Source: Mycobacterium triplex
GTDB taxonomy: Bacteria; Actinomycetota; Actinomycetes; Mycobacteriales; Mycobacteriaceae
Direction: 5' to 3'
Assembly: GCF_000689255.1 (NCBI RefSeq)
Contig: NZ_HG964446.1
Span: 2,534,057 to 2,598,056, forward strand
Length of the DNA stretch: 64,000 nucleotides
Shown: positions 34,387 to 42,568 of the stretch, in pieces
How the letters are laid out: every line of letters starts with the position of its first letter
Numbering within the stretch: position 1 is the first letter of the stretch
Notes under the pieces: model-generated
The model's database searches: none
What the model saw: only the letters and a program-made list of their open reading frames with translations
Told to the model about the DNA's origin: nothing
Translations under genes and position numbers: made by a program

Positions 34387-36057
34387 ATGACCTTATCGGT
34401 CGCAGACATTGACCGGTGGAACGCCGAAGCGGTCCGCGAGGTGTTTCACGCGGCCTCCGCACGCTCGCAGAGCGCGCTGCGCACCTCCCGCGAGCTGGCG
34501 ACGCTCTCGGTGTTCGCCACCTGGGAGGGAGCCTCCCGCGACGCCGCCGCGCACCAGAACGCCGGGATTCGGCAAGACCTCGACGCGCACGGGAACGAGG
34601 CGCTCGCCGTCGCCCGGGCCGCCGGGCAGGCCGCCGGCGGGATCGACAAGGTCAAGGCCGATCTCGCGACGCTGCGCGCGGACGCGGCCGCCGCCCGGCT
34701 ACAGGTCGACGCCGCGACCAGTCAGGTGGTGGCGACTCCCCGATTGCGGTACACCGCGCTCGAATGGGCGACGATGCAGACGCGGCGCGCCGAACTGCAG
34801 ATCCGCCTGAACGCGATCGTGGCCGAGGCCAACGGCGTAGACCAGGAGTTGGCGACCGCGATCAACATGGCCGACGGCGACGCGCCCATTCCGTCCGGGC
34901 CCCACGACAACCGGCCCGATGTGCAACAAGCACTGGAACGGCCGTTGCCGCAGGACCCCCAGCAGTTCGCCGACCTGTGGGACAAGCTCACGCCGGAGGA
35001 GAAGGACTGGCTCTACGGCCAGGACCACAACATCGGCAATCACCCCGGGATGCCCTGGGACCCCCCGGACCATCTCGGTAGGGACTACTACAACCGGCTT
35101 CATCTGCCCGAGCTGGCGCAGCAGGCGCAAACCGACGTCGACCGCTTGCAACAGCGCGTCGACGAACTGGCGGCCCAGATCTACATGGGCGATCACAGCG
35201 AGGCGACGACCGGCGAATACAACGCGCTCGCGCCGCAACTGCTGGCGGCCCGGCACAGCCGCGACGGCTACCAGGCGGTGCAGACCGCACTGAACCGCAA
35301 CGACGGCGTGCGGCGCTACCTGGGCCTGATCGACAACCAGGGCCACGGCGCGGTGGCCATCGGTAATCCCGACTACGCCAAGCGCAATGCGATTTTGGTG
35401 CCCGGCACCGGCCAGGACCTCGCGGCCTTCGAAGGCAGCGACCTGAAATCGCTGGCGATGTACAACTCCGCGATGGCGGCCGACCCGGGCTTGCGGCCCG
35501 GCGATGTCGCGGTGACGACCTGGATGGGCTACGACCGCCCGATGGATCTCTTCGAGGCGGCGTGGCCCGATCGGGCTCGGGCGGGCGCGGGCGCGATGGA
35601 CGCGTTCGAGAGCGGGCAGCGGGCGTCTCACGTCGGAGCGCCGTCGGTCGACACGGTGATCGGGCACAGTTACGGTTCCACGTTGGTCGGTGCGGCCGCC
35701 TCGGGCGGGCATCATCTCGACGCCGACAACGTCATCGCGGTCGGCAGCCCCGGGATGCTCGTCGAGCACGCCGGCGACCTGAGCCTGGATCCCGGCGCGA
35801 ATGTCTATGCCATGCGGGCCCGCAATGACATCATCGAGTTGGTGACCGACATGACGCTGGGCCACGATCCCGCGGCCGACGACTTCGGTGCGACGCGGCT
35901 GTTCGCGGCTGCCGGACCGAGCAGCGACCCGCTGGGGCTGACGCCCAGCGTTGCGGCGCACAGCAGCTATTGGAGCGAGGGAAACCCGGCGCTGCTCAAT
36001 CTGGGTGCCGTGATCGCCGGCGTTCCGCCGCCACAGGCCGGCGCCGGGGGAGGCTGA
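34387..36057 (+). CDS. WXG-type helical N-domain fused to DUF1023 alpha/beta hydrolase (Rv2079-like)
   Basis: 556 residues. Residues 1-100 are helical with FATWEGASRDAA (WxG at 46-48) like a WXG100 protein; a second coiled region spans about 235-275. The C-terminal third is a DUF1023 alpha/beta hydrolase: the nucleophile elbow is GHSYG with Ser428, and AVGSPGML and RARNDIIELV follow. RBS-like GTGGGG precedes ATG 34387. Toxins and enzymes with WXG/LXG N-domains are typical type VII secretion substrates, so this may be an exported esterase or lipase; family members are poorly characterised. Confidence 0.85.
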   Translation: MTLSVADIDRWNAEAVREVFHAASARSQSALRTSRELATLSVFATWEGASRDAAAHQNAGIRQDLDAHGNEALAVARAAGQAAGGIDKVKADLATLRADAAAARLQVDAATSQVVATPRLRYTALEWATMQTRRAELQIRLNAIVAEANGVDQELATAINMADGDAPIPSGPHDNRPDVQQALERPLPQDPQQFADLWDKLTPEEKDWLYGQDHNIGNHPGMPWDPPDHLGRDYYNRLHLPELAQQAQTDVDRLQQRVDELAAQIYMGDHSEATTGEYNALAPQLLAARHSRDGYQAVQTALNRNDGVRRYLGLIDNQGHGAVAIGNPDYAKRNAILVPGTGQDLAAFEGSDLKSLAMYNSAMAADPGLRPGDVAVTTWMGYDRPMDLFEAAWPDRARAGAGAMDAFESGQRASHVGAPSVDTVIGHSYGSTLVGAAASGGHHLDADNVIAVGSPGMLVEHAGDLSLDPGANVYAMRARNDIIELVTDMTLGHDPAADDFGATRLFAAAGPSSDPLGLTPSVAAHSSYWSEGNPALLNLGAVIAGVPPPQAGAGGG

Positions 36058-36062
36058 GCGTC

Positions 36063-36662
36063 ATGAGGGTTTTCGCTGCCGTGTTGATCGTCATGCTCGT
36101 AGTCGCCTGTAGCCACGATCGCCCCCTGGGGCCGCCCACACCAACCGGCGCCACTCCGCTTGGAGGACCATCCATGGAAGCAACACCGCCACCCCCGCCC
36201 GGATACAAGCTCGAGCCCGTTGTCCCGAAAACCCAACAGCAGGCCCAGGATACGGTGATCGGCTACCTGAAGAAGACGCTGCAGGCGCTGGGGCCCGGGA
36301 CGACGCTGGACGCCGGCCGCTACAGCGGTGGTGGGACGGTGCATCCGTGTAAGGATGTCGAAACCGGAACGCCGCCAATGGAATTCGCGACCAACGGTGA
36401 CCTCACGCTGCCGCCGGGTACCGACACGAACACCATCGTGGCCAAGGCCGGCGACATCTGGAAGAGCTGGGGCTGGCAGGTCTACGAGCGCGACGGCTTC
36501 TACAAGCCCAACCGGTTCGGCTACGCCCCCGACGGTTACATCCTGCAGATCATCGCCCGGTACCAGCCCGGCTATGCCCCTACGCTGCAGGGGATTTCGC
36601 CGTGTTTTCCCGCCAACCTGCCCGCCGAGCGCAGCCCGTTCCCGACGATCCTGACCGGTTAG
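36063..36662 (+). CDS. LppJ-like lipoprotein
   Basis: 199 residues from ATG 36063, six bases after the hydrolase. The signal peptide ends with a lipobox, LVVAC-SHD. A Pro-rich linker leads to a domain with conserved cysteines (TVHPCKDVE and ISPCFPA) and a YERDGFYKPNRFGYAPDGY stretch. It resembles LppJ (Rv2080), the third gene of the Rv2078-Rv2079-lppJ set. As an extracytoplasmic lipoprotein it could restrain or neutralise the exported hydrolase, in the manner of an immunity protein; this is inference. Confidence 0.82.
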   Translation: MRVFAAVLIVMLVVACSHDRPLGPPTPTGATPLGGPSMEATPPPPPGYKLEPVVPKTQQQAQDTVIGYLKKTLQALGPGTTLDAGRYSGGGTVHPCKDVETGTPPMEFATNGDLTLPPGTDTNTIVAKAGDIWKSWGWQVYERDGFYKPNRFGYAPDGYILQIIARYQPGYAPTLQGISPCFPANLPAERSPFPTILTG

Positions 36663-36683
36663 CGCGGTGCCAATGCCGCGGTC

Positions 36684-37082
36684 TTACGGCAGACCGAGTT
36701 TCGTTGCCTTCATGTCGAGATAGGGATGGGCCATGCCTGGGTCGACGCCGATTGCTTTGGACGCGGCCTGCGTGCCCTCGTCGCGGCGATGCGCAATGAC
36801 GTGGGTGCGATCGTTCGGTGTTAGTGAATCGAACCACGCATCAAGCCTTTGACGGTCCTCCTCGAGCTTTGCCACCACCGATCCGTCGAGCTTCCAGGTC
36901 GAGGAACCGCTCCACGATGTTTCGTCGACGACCTCTTGCTGCTGCATCCCATGCTCTTTGACTTGGGCGAGAATGCGTTCAACGAACGCAGATATCAGTG
37001 ATTGACGCGGGTTGTTCAGCAGGTTGACCCGATCGTGCAGGTTGAGCGTGTAAAACCACGACAGGTCTACGGGGTTGGGCAT
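36684..37082 (-). CDS. Hypothetical protein
   Basis: 132 residues, not recognised. Mostly helical and soluble with a tryptophan-containing N-terminus (DLSWFYTLNLHDRVNLL) and SLTPNDRTHVIAHRRDEG in the middle; no membrane segment, signal peptide or cysteine motif. It is convergent with the LppJ-like gene, 21 bases away, and precedes the HicAB-like pair in the opposite direction of travel. The adjacent 150 bases (37083-37233) hold no gene. Confidence 0.6.
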   Translation of the reverse strand: MPNPVDLSWFYTLNLHDRVNLLNNPRQSLISAFVERILAQVKEHGMQQQEVVDETSWSGSSTWKLDGSVVAKLEEDRQRLDAWFDSLTPNDRTHVIAHRRDEGTQAASKAIGVDPGMAHPYLDMKATKLGLP

Positions 37083-37233
37083 GGTTGAACGGTAGCCGAC
37101 GGTCGGCCGGTCTTATTTACTCGAACCGCTCGGTGCGGGCAATGTCAAGCGATGATCGGCCCGGGGGTGGCGATTGCGCCGGAAGCCGTTGGCGTGCAGC
37201 GAATGTCCTTCGCCGCAACTCCTACCGCTCCGG

Positions 37234-37626
37234 TTAGGACGCCTTGACCTGCGCGAGTTGACTCACGCGTTGCGGCGACAGATCGAGCAGAGTGCCCGCG
37301 TCGCGCACTGTTACGCCGGCTCGCATGAGCGCCGCCGCGTAGGTGGCGGTGTCGCGCTGGGCCTTTTCGAGCTCGTGCGCAGCCCGTTCGCGGTGCTCGA
37401 CAATGGAATGCGCCCGCGCTGCGATGTCGCCTAGGTCGGCCACGGCGATGCTGGTCACCTTGATCGCTACTTCGGTGAGGGGGGTTTCGGTGCTGATTGC
37501 GATCAAGCTGCGCGCCATGTCCTCGATTTCGTCGAGGCGGCGGGCTTGGGTGATTTGGGCGATTTCGGGAACGTCGATCATCCACCAGCGGCCGTCGCGG
37601 GTGACTTCGACCTTGTACTCGCGCAT
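37234..37626 (-). CDS. hicB: HicB-family antitoxin with C-terminal HTH
   Basis: 130 residues from ATG 37626. The N-terminal 60 residues form a partial RNase H-like HicB fold (YKVEVTRDGRWWMIDVPEI); a helical linker leads to a C-terminal helix-turn-helix (TVRDAGTLLDLSPQRVSQL). HicB neutralises HicA and represses the operon. Its start overlaps the hicA stop (ATGA), the normal toxin-first order of hicAB. It is longer than minimal HicB proteins because of the linker and HTH. Confidence 0.85.
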   Translation of the reverse strand: MREYKVEVTRDGRWWMIDVPEIAQITQARRLDEIEDMARSLIAISTETPLTEVAIKVTSIAVADLGDIAARAHSIVEHRERAAHELEKAQRDTATYAAALMRAGVTVRDAGTLLDLSPQRVSQLAQVKAS

Positions 37627-37826
37627 CACGCCTCCTCGCTGTTCCGTATCGCCTGATTGATCTTGCGGACCACGCCCGGGCTGATCGTGCGGTGGCTGTC
37701 GGGCACGGGCACCCACACGCCTGACGGGTGGGTCCATCGCGAATGGCGACCGTCCGTGCTGGTGCGGGTGAATCCGGCTGTCTTGAGCCTTTTGATGACC
37801 GACCGGGTGGGCTCCTCTTTCACCAT
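37626..37826 (-). CDS. hicA: HicA-family mRNA interferase toxin
   Basis: 66 residues. The dsRBD-like HicA fold shows SVIKRLKTAGFTRTST, then DGRHSRWTHPSG where His28 is the candidate catalytic residue, then VPDSHRTISPGVVRKI. HicA cleaves mRNA independently of ribosomes. It starts at ATG 37826, six bases after a minus-strand TAGACT -10, so its message is probably leaderless. A perfect dyad covers that -10. Confidence 0.87.
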   Translation of the reverse strand: MVKEEPTRSVIKRLKTAGFTRTSTDGRHSRWTHPSGVWVPVPDSHRTISPGVVRKINQAIRNSEEA

Positions 37827-37832
37827 GAGGAT

Positions 37833-37849
37833 AGTCTAGTGCTCTAGAC
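37833..37849 (-). promoter_or_regulatory. hicAB promoter and operator
   Basis: GTCTAG-TGCT-CTAGAC (37834-37849) is a perfect 6-4-6 inverted repeat. The minus-strand -10 TAGACT (37833-37838) overlaps its left arm and ends six bases before the hicA ATG. Two further CTAG cores lie just upstream at 37855-37858 and about 37868-37871, so HicB may bind a cluster. Confidence 0.7.
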
Positions 37850-38107
37850 GTTTTCTAGTCAGGCAGGCTAGACAAAAAACATAGCAGCTCAGGGTAACTA
37901 TCTGAGCGGATGTCGGGTGCACTGGCAGTCCCGGGCGGACGGGCCGGCGGCACCGGTCACCGGCGAAAGTGGTGGTCTCGCAGCGCGTTTGGTCGTCGAA
38001 AGCTAAGACGATCGCGTCGAAGGTGGCGGATTCTGCCGGGGTTAGGTATTTATTGGGCACGCCGCGCAGTCCACGGCTCTAAAAGAGTGTCTGACGTGCA
38101 TCGAATG

Positions 38108-38182
38108 TGGTGCGCGATACTGGGATTGAACCAGTGACCTCTTCCGTGTCAGGGAAGCGCTCTCCCGCTGAGCTAATCGCGC
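38108..38182 (-). tRNA. tRNA-Val(GAC)
   Basis: Complete cloverleaf on the minus strand: acceptor GCGCGAT/ATCGCGC, D-loop AGCTCAGCGGGAGAGC, anticodon GAC in CCTGACACG, T-arm with GGTTCAATCC. The CCA end is encoded (38108-38110). Confidence 0.95.
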
Positions 38183-38195
38183 TGGGAGAAAAATT

Positions 38196-38269
38196 TGGAG
38201 GTGGAGACGGGAATCGAACCCGTGTGCACGGCTTTGCAGGCCGTTGCCTCACCACTCGGCCACTCCACC
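38196..38269 (-). tRNA. tRNA-Cys(GCA)
   Basis: Minus-strand cloverleaf: acceptor GGTGGAG/CTCCACC, anticodon GCA in CCTGCAAAG, T-arm GGTTCGATTCC. Encoded CCA at 38196-38198. Confidence 0.95.
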
Positions 38270-38297
38270 GCTGGGATTGATGCCTCTTGCACCTTCG

Positions 38298-38370
38298 AGC
38301 GGATGACGGGATTCGAACCCGCGACCCTCACCTTGGCAAGGTGATGCGCTACCAACTGCGCTACATCCGC
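38298..38370 (-). tRNA. tRNA-Gly(GCC)
   Basis: Minus-strand cloverleaf: acceptor GCGGATG/CATCCGC, anticodon GCC in CTTGCCAAG, T-arm GGTTCGAATCC. No encoded CCA; the following bases are CGA. First gene of the Gly-Cys-Val unit. Confidence 0.95.
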
Positions 38371-38552
38371 GCGCAACGAGCGAGATCGTCGCCCGGTGCG
38401 AAGGACGACGATAGTCCACCCACGCGGGCACACACAAATCTCTTGGCGCGTTGTCGCTCTAGGGTATAGCGCGGCCGCCGGGGGCGCGTATGAGGCGGGA
38501 TCTGCGACGCCGGTTTCGTGCTACTCTTCTCCCTCGTTCGCCTCTCGGCGCC

Positions 38553-38624
38553 GGTCCCGTGGCTCAGTGGAAGAGCGTCCGCTTCACACGCGGAAGGTCG
38601 CTGGTTCGATCCCAGCCGGGACCA
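38553..38624 (+). tRNA. tRNA-Val(CAC)
   Basis: Plus-strand cloverleaf: acceptor GGTCCCG/CGGGACC, anticodon CAC in TTCACAC, T-arm GGTTCGATCC. No encoded CCA. Divergent from the three tRNAs on the minus strand. Confidence 0.95.
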
Positions 38625-38839
38625 CTCGCTATTTGCATGGACGCGGTGACGGCTGGGCGGGCCTGGGCTCGCGGCCAACGATGCCCAAAGCGCGTCAGCG
38701 CTGGAGTTCTTGCGGGGCCGTCCCGACCAGCTGATTCGCCCCGCGCCCCCGACCGCGAATCATTTGCTGGGGCGTCGGCACGGAGGTATAAAAAGCGTCG
38801 TGATGACGTCCGCGGCGCCGCGCCGCATCGGGTAAGACG

Positions 38840-40504
38840 ATGGCCCGGGTGTATCGAGACGTCATTGGCGTCGCTGGGGCCCGGGCACTGATCGGGGCAA
38901 GCGCCGCCTCGGAAATCGGTAACTGGTTGTACAACGCCGCGCTGCTCGGCTACGTGTACAGCGCGACCCACTCGGCCGCCTGGGTTGGCGCCGCAACCGT
39001 CTGCCGTCTTCTCCCGTTGGTTTTGCTCGGCCCGTTCGGGGGGATCATCGCCGACCGCTACCGGCGGCGCACCGTACTGCTGGCCGGCGACTCCCTGCGC
39101 GTGCTGCTCATGGCGGCCCTGGCTGTGACGGTCGCAAGCGCCGGCCCGGTGACACTGGTTATCGCGTTGACCACCCTGGCGTCGGCCGCCGCCTGCGCCG
39201 AGAGGCCGGCCGCGATGGCGATCCTGCCACGCTTGGTCGGTGAGACTCGGCTCGGCCCGGCCAACGCGCTGCTGCATACGGTGCAGGACGTCGGAGTCCT
39301 GATCGGTCCGGCGGTCGGCGCGATCTTGCTCGCCGTGGCTCCCGCCTGGATCGCGTTCCTGGCGAACGGCGCCACGTTCGCGGTCTCTGCGTTGTTGATC
39401 TCGACCATTCATCCCGATCCGGCTCCAGTCGGCGAGCATGCGTCGGGGGGTCGGCTGGCCGGCGGGCTGCGGACGGTACACGCGACCCCGTTCGCGTGGT
39501 TGCTGATCGTGATTGTGGCGATGGTGGAATTCACCTACGGAGCCCAGACCGTGCAGCTCGTCGTCTACGCCACGCAGTCGCTTGGGCTCGGACGCGGCGG
39601 CTACGGTGTCCTGCTGGCGGCGGCGGGCGCCGGAGGGCTGGTAAGCGCGCTCGTCAACGGCCGGTTGTCCGTCAGCAGACAGGTATCGGTGATTGTGGTC
39701 GTCACCGGTTTGCTGGCGTGCGCCTCACAGCTGGCGTACGCCGGCGCGCAGGTGCTGACGATTGCGCTGGCGGTGACGGTGATCGCCAATGCCGCCCTGG
39801 TCTCGTGCGAGGTCGTCGGCGAGACGACGTTGGCGCGAATTGCCCCCCGCGACGCGCTCGGACGCGTGATCGGGATCTTCGACGCTGTCGGCATTGCCGG
39901 GATGATCGCGGGCGCAATCCTGGCGTCGGTTCTGCTGACGTTGACCTCGCTGCGGGCCAGCCTGCTGATCCTCGGCGCCGCCGCTGTGTTGATCACCCTG
40001 CTGTGCGGTCTTGGCCTGCGCGGACTCGATGCGCTCAGCGCGCGCCGCGCCGACGCGCTCACCTCCAGGATCAACGTCCTGCAAGGTCTCCCCGTCACGG
40101 CGGGAGCGCCGCGGATCGTCTTGGAGCAGCTCGCCGCGGCCGCACTGTTCTGCCCGCTGCCACCGGGGGTCGACGTCGTTGTCCAGGGAGCCCCGGCGCA
40201 CGCGTTCTACGCCGTCGTAGCAGGCCGCGTCGTGGTGCACCGGGACGGCAGGGCCGTCGTGCATCTCGGTCCGGGTGACAGCTTCGGTGAACGTGGCCTG
40301 CTCGACCAGGCCCCGCGAAACGCCACCGTCACCACCGAGATGGACACCACGTTGCTGCGGGTGGAAGGCAACGTCCTGCTCCACGCTCTCGAGGCCGCGC
40401 CGAGCCTGCGACCCGCGCTGGATCTCAGCAGCACCGCGCCCGGAGTGCAGGTCCCGCCCGGCGAAACCGCGTTGGTGGACGACCCGCGATGGAGCGATGC
40501 GTGA
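38840..40504 (+). CDS. MFS transporter fused to cyclic nucleotide-binding domain
   Basis: 554 residues. About eleven to twelve membrane segments (residues 10-395) of major facilitator type; GGIIADRYRRRTVLL is the loop 2-3 signature. Residues ~430-525 form a cyclic nucleotide-binding domain: the phosphate-binding cassette is FGERGLLDQAPRNATV, with the Glu and Arg used to bind cAMP both present. Export, not uptake, is likely because the closest MFS type is the drug/enterobactin-exporter group. It overlaps the ATP-grasp gene by four bases. cAMP gating is inferred. The 215 bases upstream (38625-38839) hold no gene. Confidence 0.9.
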   Translation: MARVYRDVIGVAGARALIGASAASEIGNWLYNAALLGYVYSATHSAAWVGAATVCRLLPLVLLGPFGGIIADRYRRRTVLLAGDSLRVLLMAALAVTVASAGPVTLVIALTTLASAAACAERPAAMAILPRLVGETRLGPANALLHTVQDVGVLIGPAVGAILLAVAPAWIAFLANGATFAVSALLISTIHPDPAPVGEHASGGRLAGGLRTVHATPFAWLLIVIVAMVEFTYGAQTVQLVVYATQSLGLGRGGYGVLLAAAGAGGLVSALVNGRLSVSRQVSVIVVVTGLLACASQLAYAGAQVLTIALAVTVIANAALVSCEVVGETTLARIAPRDALGRVIGIFDAVGIAGMIAGAILASVLLTLTSLRASLLILGAAAVLITLLCGLGLRGLDALSARRADALTSRINVLQGLPVTAGAPRIVLEQLAAAALFCPLPPGVDVVVQGAPAHAFYAVVAGRVVVHRDGRAVVHLGPGDSFGERGLLDQAPRNATVTTEMDTTLLRVEGNVLLHALEAAPSLRPALDLSSTAPGVQVPPGETALVDDPRWSDA

Positions 40505-41766
40505 CCATCGACGGGCCCACCGTGGTCGTGGTCGGTGCCGGCTACGAGGGCAAGCGCCGCTGCTATGAGCGGCTCGTCGAACTTGGCGCGCGCCTGGTGA
40601 TCGTCGACGAGCCGGGACACTGGTCCGAGTCGCTCGCCGGCCAGAGCGCCGGAATGCAGTGGGTCGCAGCGCCGTTCAGCGGTGACCCCGATGCCGACGC
40701 CGCGGCGACGCTTGCCGTCTTGGAGCGTTCGGGCGTTCGCGCCGATGGTGTTCTGACGTTCTGGGAGGGCCGGGTGTGCGATGCGGCGCGCGTGGCCGCG
40801 GCGCTGGGGTTGCCGGGTAACCCGCCCGAGGCGGTCGACGCGGCGCGCAGCAAGGTCCGCACCCGGGAGCTGTCCGCGCGGCTCGGGCTGCCCACACCGG
40901 CAGCTCAGCGCGTCCGATCCCTGGATGAGCTGTTTGCCGCCGCCGCGGACGTGGGGTTTCCCGCCGTCGTGAAACCGGAGTTCGGCGCGAGCGCAATGGG
41001 CTGCGTCAGAGTCGACGACTTCGAGTCGCTGCCAGGGGTGTACAAGCGCGTTCGCGCCATCGTGGCTCCCGAACACCGCGCGATATTCCGTGCCGGCAAC
41101 GACCTGCTCCTCGAGCAGTACCTGGACGGCGTGGAGTTCGACGTCGACCTCGTCCTGCAGGATGGCACCTGCGTGTTCGCCAGCGTGTCCCAGAACTGGC
41201 CGACGGCTGAGCCCTCGTTCCAGGAGACCGGCCTGCACATCCCGCCGGACCACAACAAGGCGGCCGTGCGCAAACTCGTTGACCTGAGCGTGCAGACGGT
41301 TCGATCGTTCGGGTTCCGCCGCGGGGTGTTGCATGTGGAGGGCAAATGCACCAGTAGCGGCCCACGCGTGATCGAGGTGAACGCTCGGATGGGGGGCGCG
41401 AGGATCCACCAGATGGTCGAGGCGGTGTGGGGCGTCGACCTGATCGAAGCCCAGCTTCGTAGCTGTCTTGACCTGTGCCAAGCGGTCAAGCCGAGCCGTA
41501 AGCCCCGGTGCGCGGTTGTCAACGCGATCGTCTATGCCCCCGCCACCGGCCGCCTGGCAGAGCTGCCGTTCGCCGACGTTGCTCCCGACGCCGGCATGGG
41601 AGTCGAGTTGGACGTCTTTGGCCGGATCGGGCAGGACGTCGCCGGTCCCGACAACATCTTCGCGACGGCGCTAGCCGAGCTGACGATCAGCGGCAAGAAC
41701 CTGCGGCACGCACGGTCGCGGGCCGCCCAGGTCTTACGCGACCCACCGCGAGTGCTCCCCACCTAA
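40501..41766 (+). CDS. ATP-grasp ligase, carnosine-synthase-like
   Basis: 421 residues from GTG 40501, which has GGAG at 40492-40495 and overlaps the transporter stop as GTGA. ATP-grasp features are PAVVKPEFGASAMGCVRV (Lys and glycine-rich loop), LLLEQYLDGVEFDVDLV and RVIEVNARMGG, the last being the Mg-binding ExN motif in the form typical of carnosine-synthase-like enzymes. These join an amino acid to another amine through an acyl phosphate. The product is unknown; coupling to an MFS exporter suggests a secreted dipeptide-like metabolite. Confidence 0.86.
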   Translation: MTIDGPTVVVVGAGYEGKRRCYERLVELGARLVIVDEPGHWSESLAGQSAGMQWVAAPFSGDPDADAAATLAVLERSGVRADGVLTFWEGRVCDAARVAAALGLPGNPPEAVDAARSKVRTRELSARLGLPTPAAQRVRSLDELFAAAADVGFPAVVKPEFGASAMGCVRVDDFESLPGVYKRVRAIVAPEHRAIFRAGNDLLLEQYLDGVEFDVDLVLQDGTCVFASVSQNWPTAEPSFQETGLHIPPDHNKAAVRKLVDLSVQTVRSFGFRRGVLHVEGKCTSSGPRVIEVNARMGGARIHQMVEAVWGVDLIEAQLRSCLDLCQAVKPSRKPRCAVVNAIVYAPATGRLAELPFADVAPDAGMGVELDVFGRIGQDVAGPDNIFATALAELTISGKNLRHARSRAAQVLRDPPRVLPT

Positions 41767-42130
41767 CCTGCGGCCCGGACTTCCTTCGTCCCATAAACGC
41801 CTTCGTCAACCGAGGCTTCGGCCTCTACATCGCACCGGCGCTTCCGGATCATGCGCTCGCGGCCGAACTCCGGCACTTTCCCCAATTGTCTCGGCGCCTA
41901 AGGGGATTCACGCGCTTCACCGCCGCGGCCGCCGTTGCCCATGCATCGATGCCGGGCAACCCGTCTCGGCAGAGCGCTCCGCAATGCTGTACAGTTCTGA
42001 ACTACCCAACTATGGAACTCAAGTTCCGTCAGCGGGTGCGGTCCGGCATGTCGACCTCGACGCGTGTGCCGACAACCCATGTTCGGTGTCGCGCGGCGCC
42101 TGTCGGTGGCCGTCAGAGGAGGGGATACGG
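41767..42130 (+). other. 364-bp leader region of mmpS with possible gene remnant
   Basis: No intact gene. Bases 42012-42035 encode MELKFRQR, echoing the MELKLRQR start of the TetR at 45467, then diverge; this could be a relic of a duplicated regulator 5' end. Two dyads sit beside it (41993-42027). Confidence 0.45.
41993..42027. promoter_or_regulatory. Paired GAACT/AGTTC dyads upstream of mmpS
   Basis: AGTTC-T-GAACT at 41993-42003 and GGAACT-CA-AGTTCC at 42014-42027. Both use the same half-site in different arrangement, 104 bases or more before the mmpS start. They are candidate binding sites for the TetR encoded after mmpL. Confidence 0.55.
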
Positions 42131-42568
42131 GTGTATCAACTGTTCAAGAAGGCGTGGATACCGCTACTCCTTGTCGTCGTCGTCGCGCTTGGGGGATATG
42201 TGGTGCTGCGGGTCCGTGCCAGTTTCGGTGCCAACGCCCACGCGGCAAGCGCCGACGCGAACGCCCAAGATACGAAACCCTTCAACCCGAAACACATCAC
42301 CTACGAGGTGACGGCCCCAGCGGGCGGCAGTGTCAGTGTCAACTACCTGGATGAAAATGGGCAACCCCACCTTGTCGAAAACGCCCCGCTGCCATGGTCG
42401 TACACCATCGTGACCACCCTGCCGTCGATGTCGGCCAACATCGTCGCCCAGGGTGACACCGGTATCCGCCACATTCGGTGCCGGGTCATCGTCGACGGCC
42501 AAGTCCGCGACGACCGCAGCCTCGACGAATACCAACCCTTCATCTACTGCTTGGTGAAATCTGTATGA
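42131..42568 (+). CDS. MmpS-family membrane protein
   Basis: 145 residues from GTG 42131, with GAGGAGGGG upstream. One N-terminal membrane span (PLLLVVVVALGGYVVL) anchors an extracytoplasmic domain containing VTAPAGGSVSVNYLDENG and the conserved cysteine pair (RHIRCRVIV and FIYCLVKSV). MmpS proteins are accessory subunits of MmpL transporters for lipids or siderophores. The ATGA overlap with mmpL makes them one translational unit. The exact MmpS number cannot be assigned. Confidence 0.92.
   Translation: MYQLFKKAWIPLLLVVVVALGGYVVLRVRASFGANAHAASADANAQDTKPFNPKHITYEVTAPAGGSVSVNYLDENGQPHLVENAPLPWSYTIVTTLPSMSANIVAQGDTGIRHIRCRVIVDGQVRDDRSLDEYQPFIYCLVKSV

Noticed and set aside
38249..38678. Short frames across the tRNA cluster with motifs such as SNPVIRSKV or GSIPV
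   Set aside because: These are the usual spurious translations of tRNA genes.
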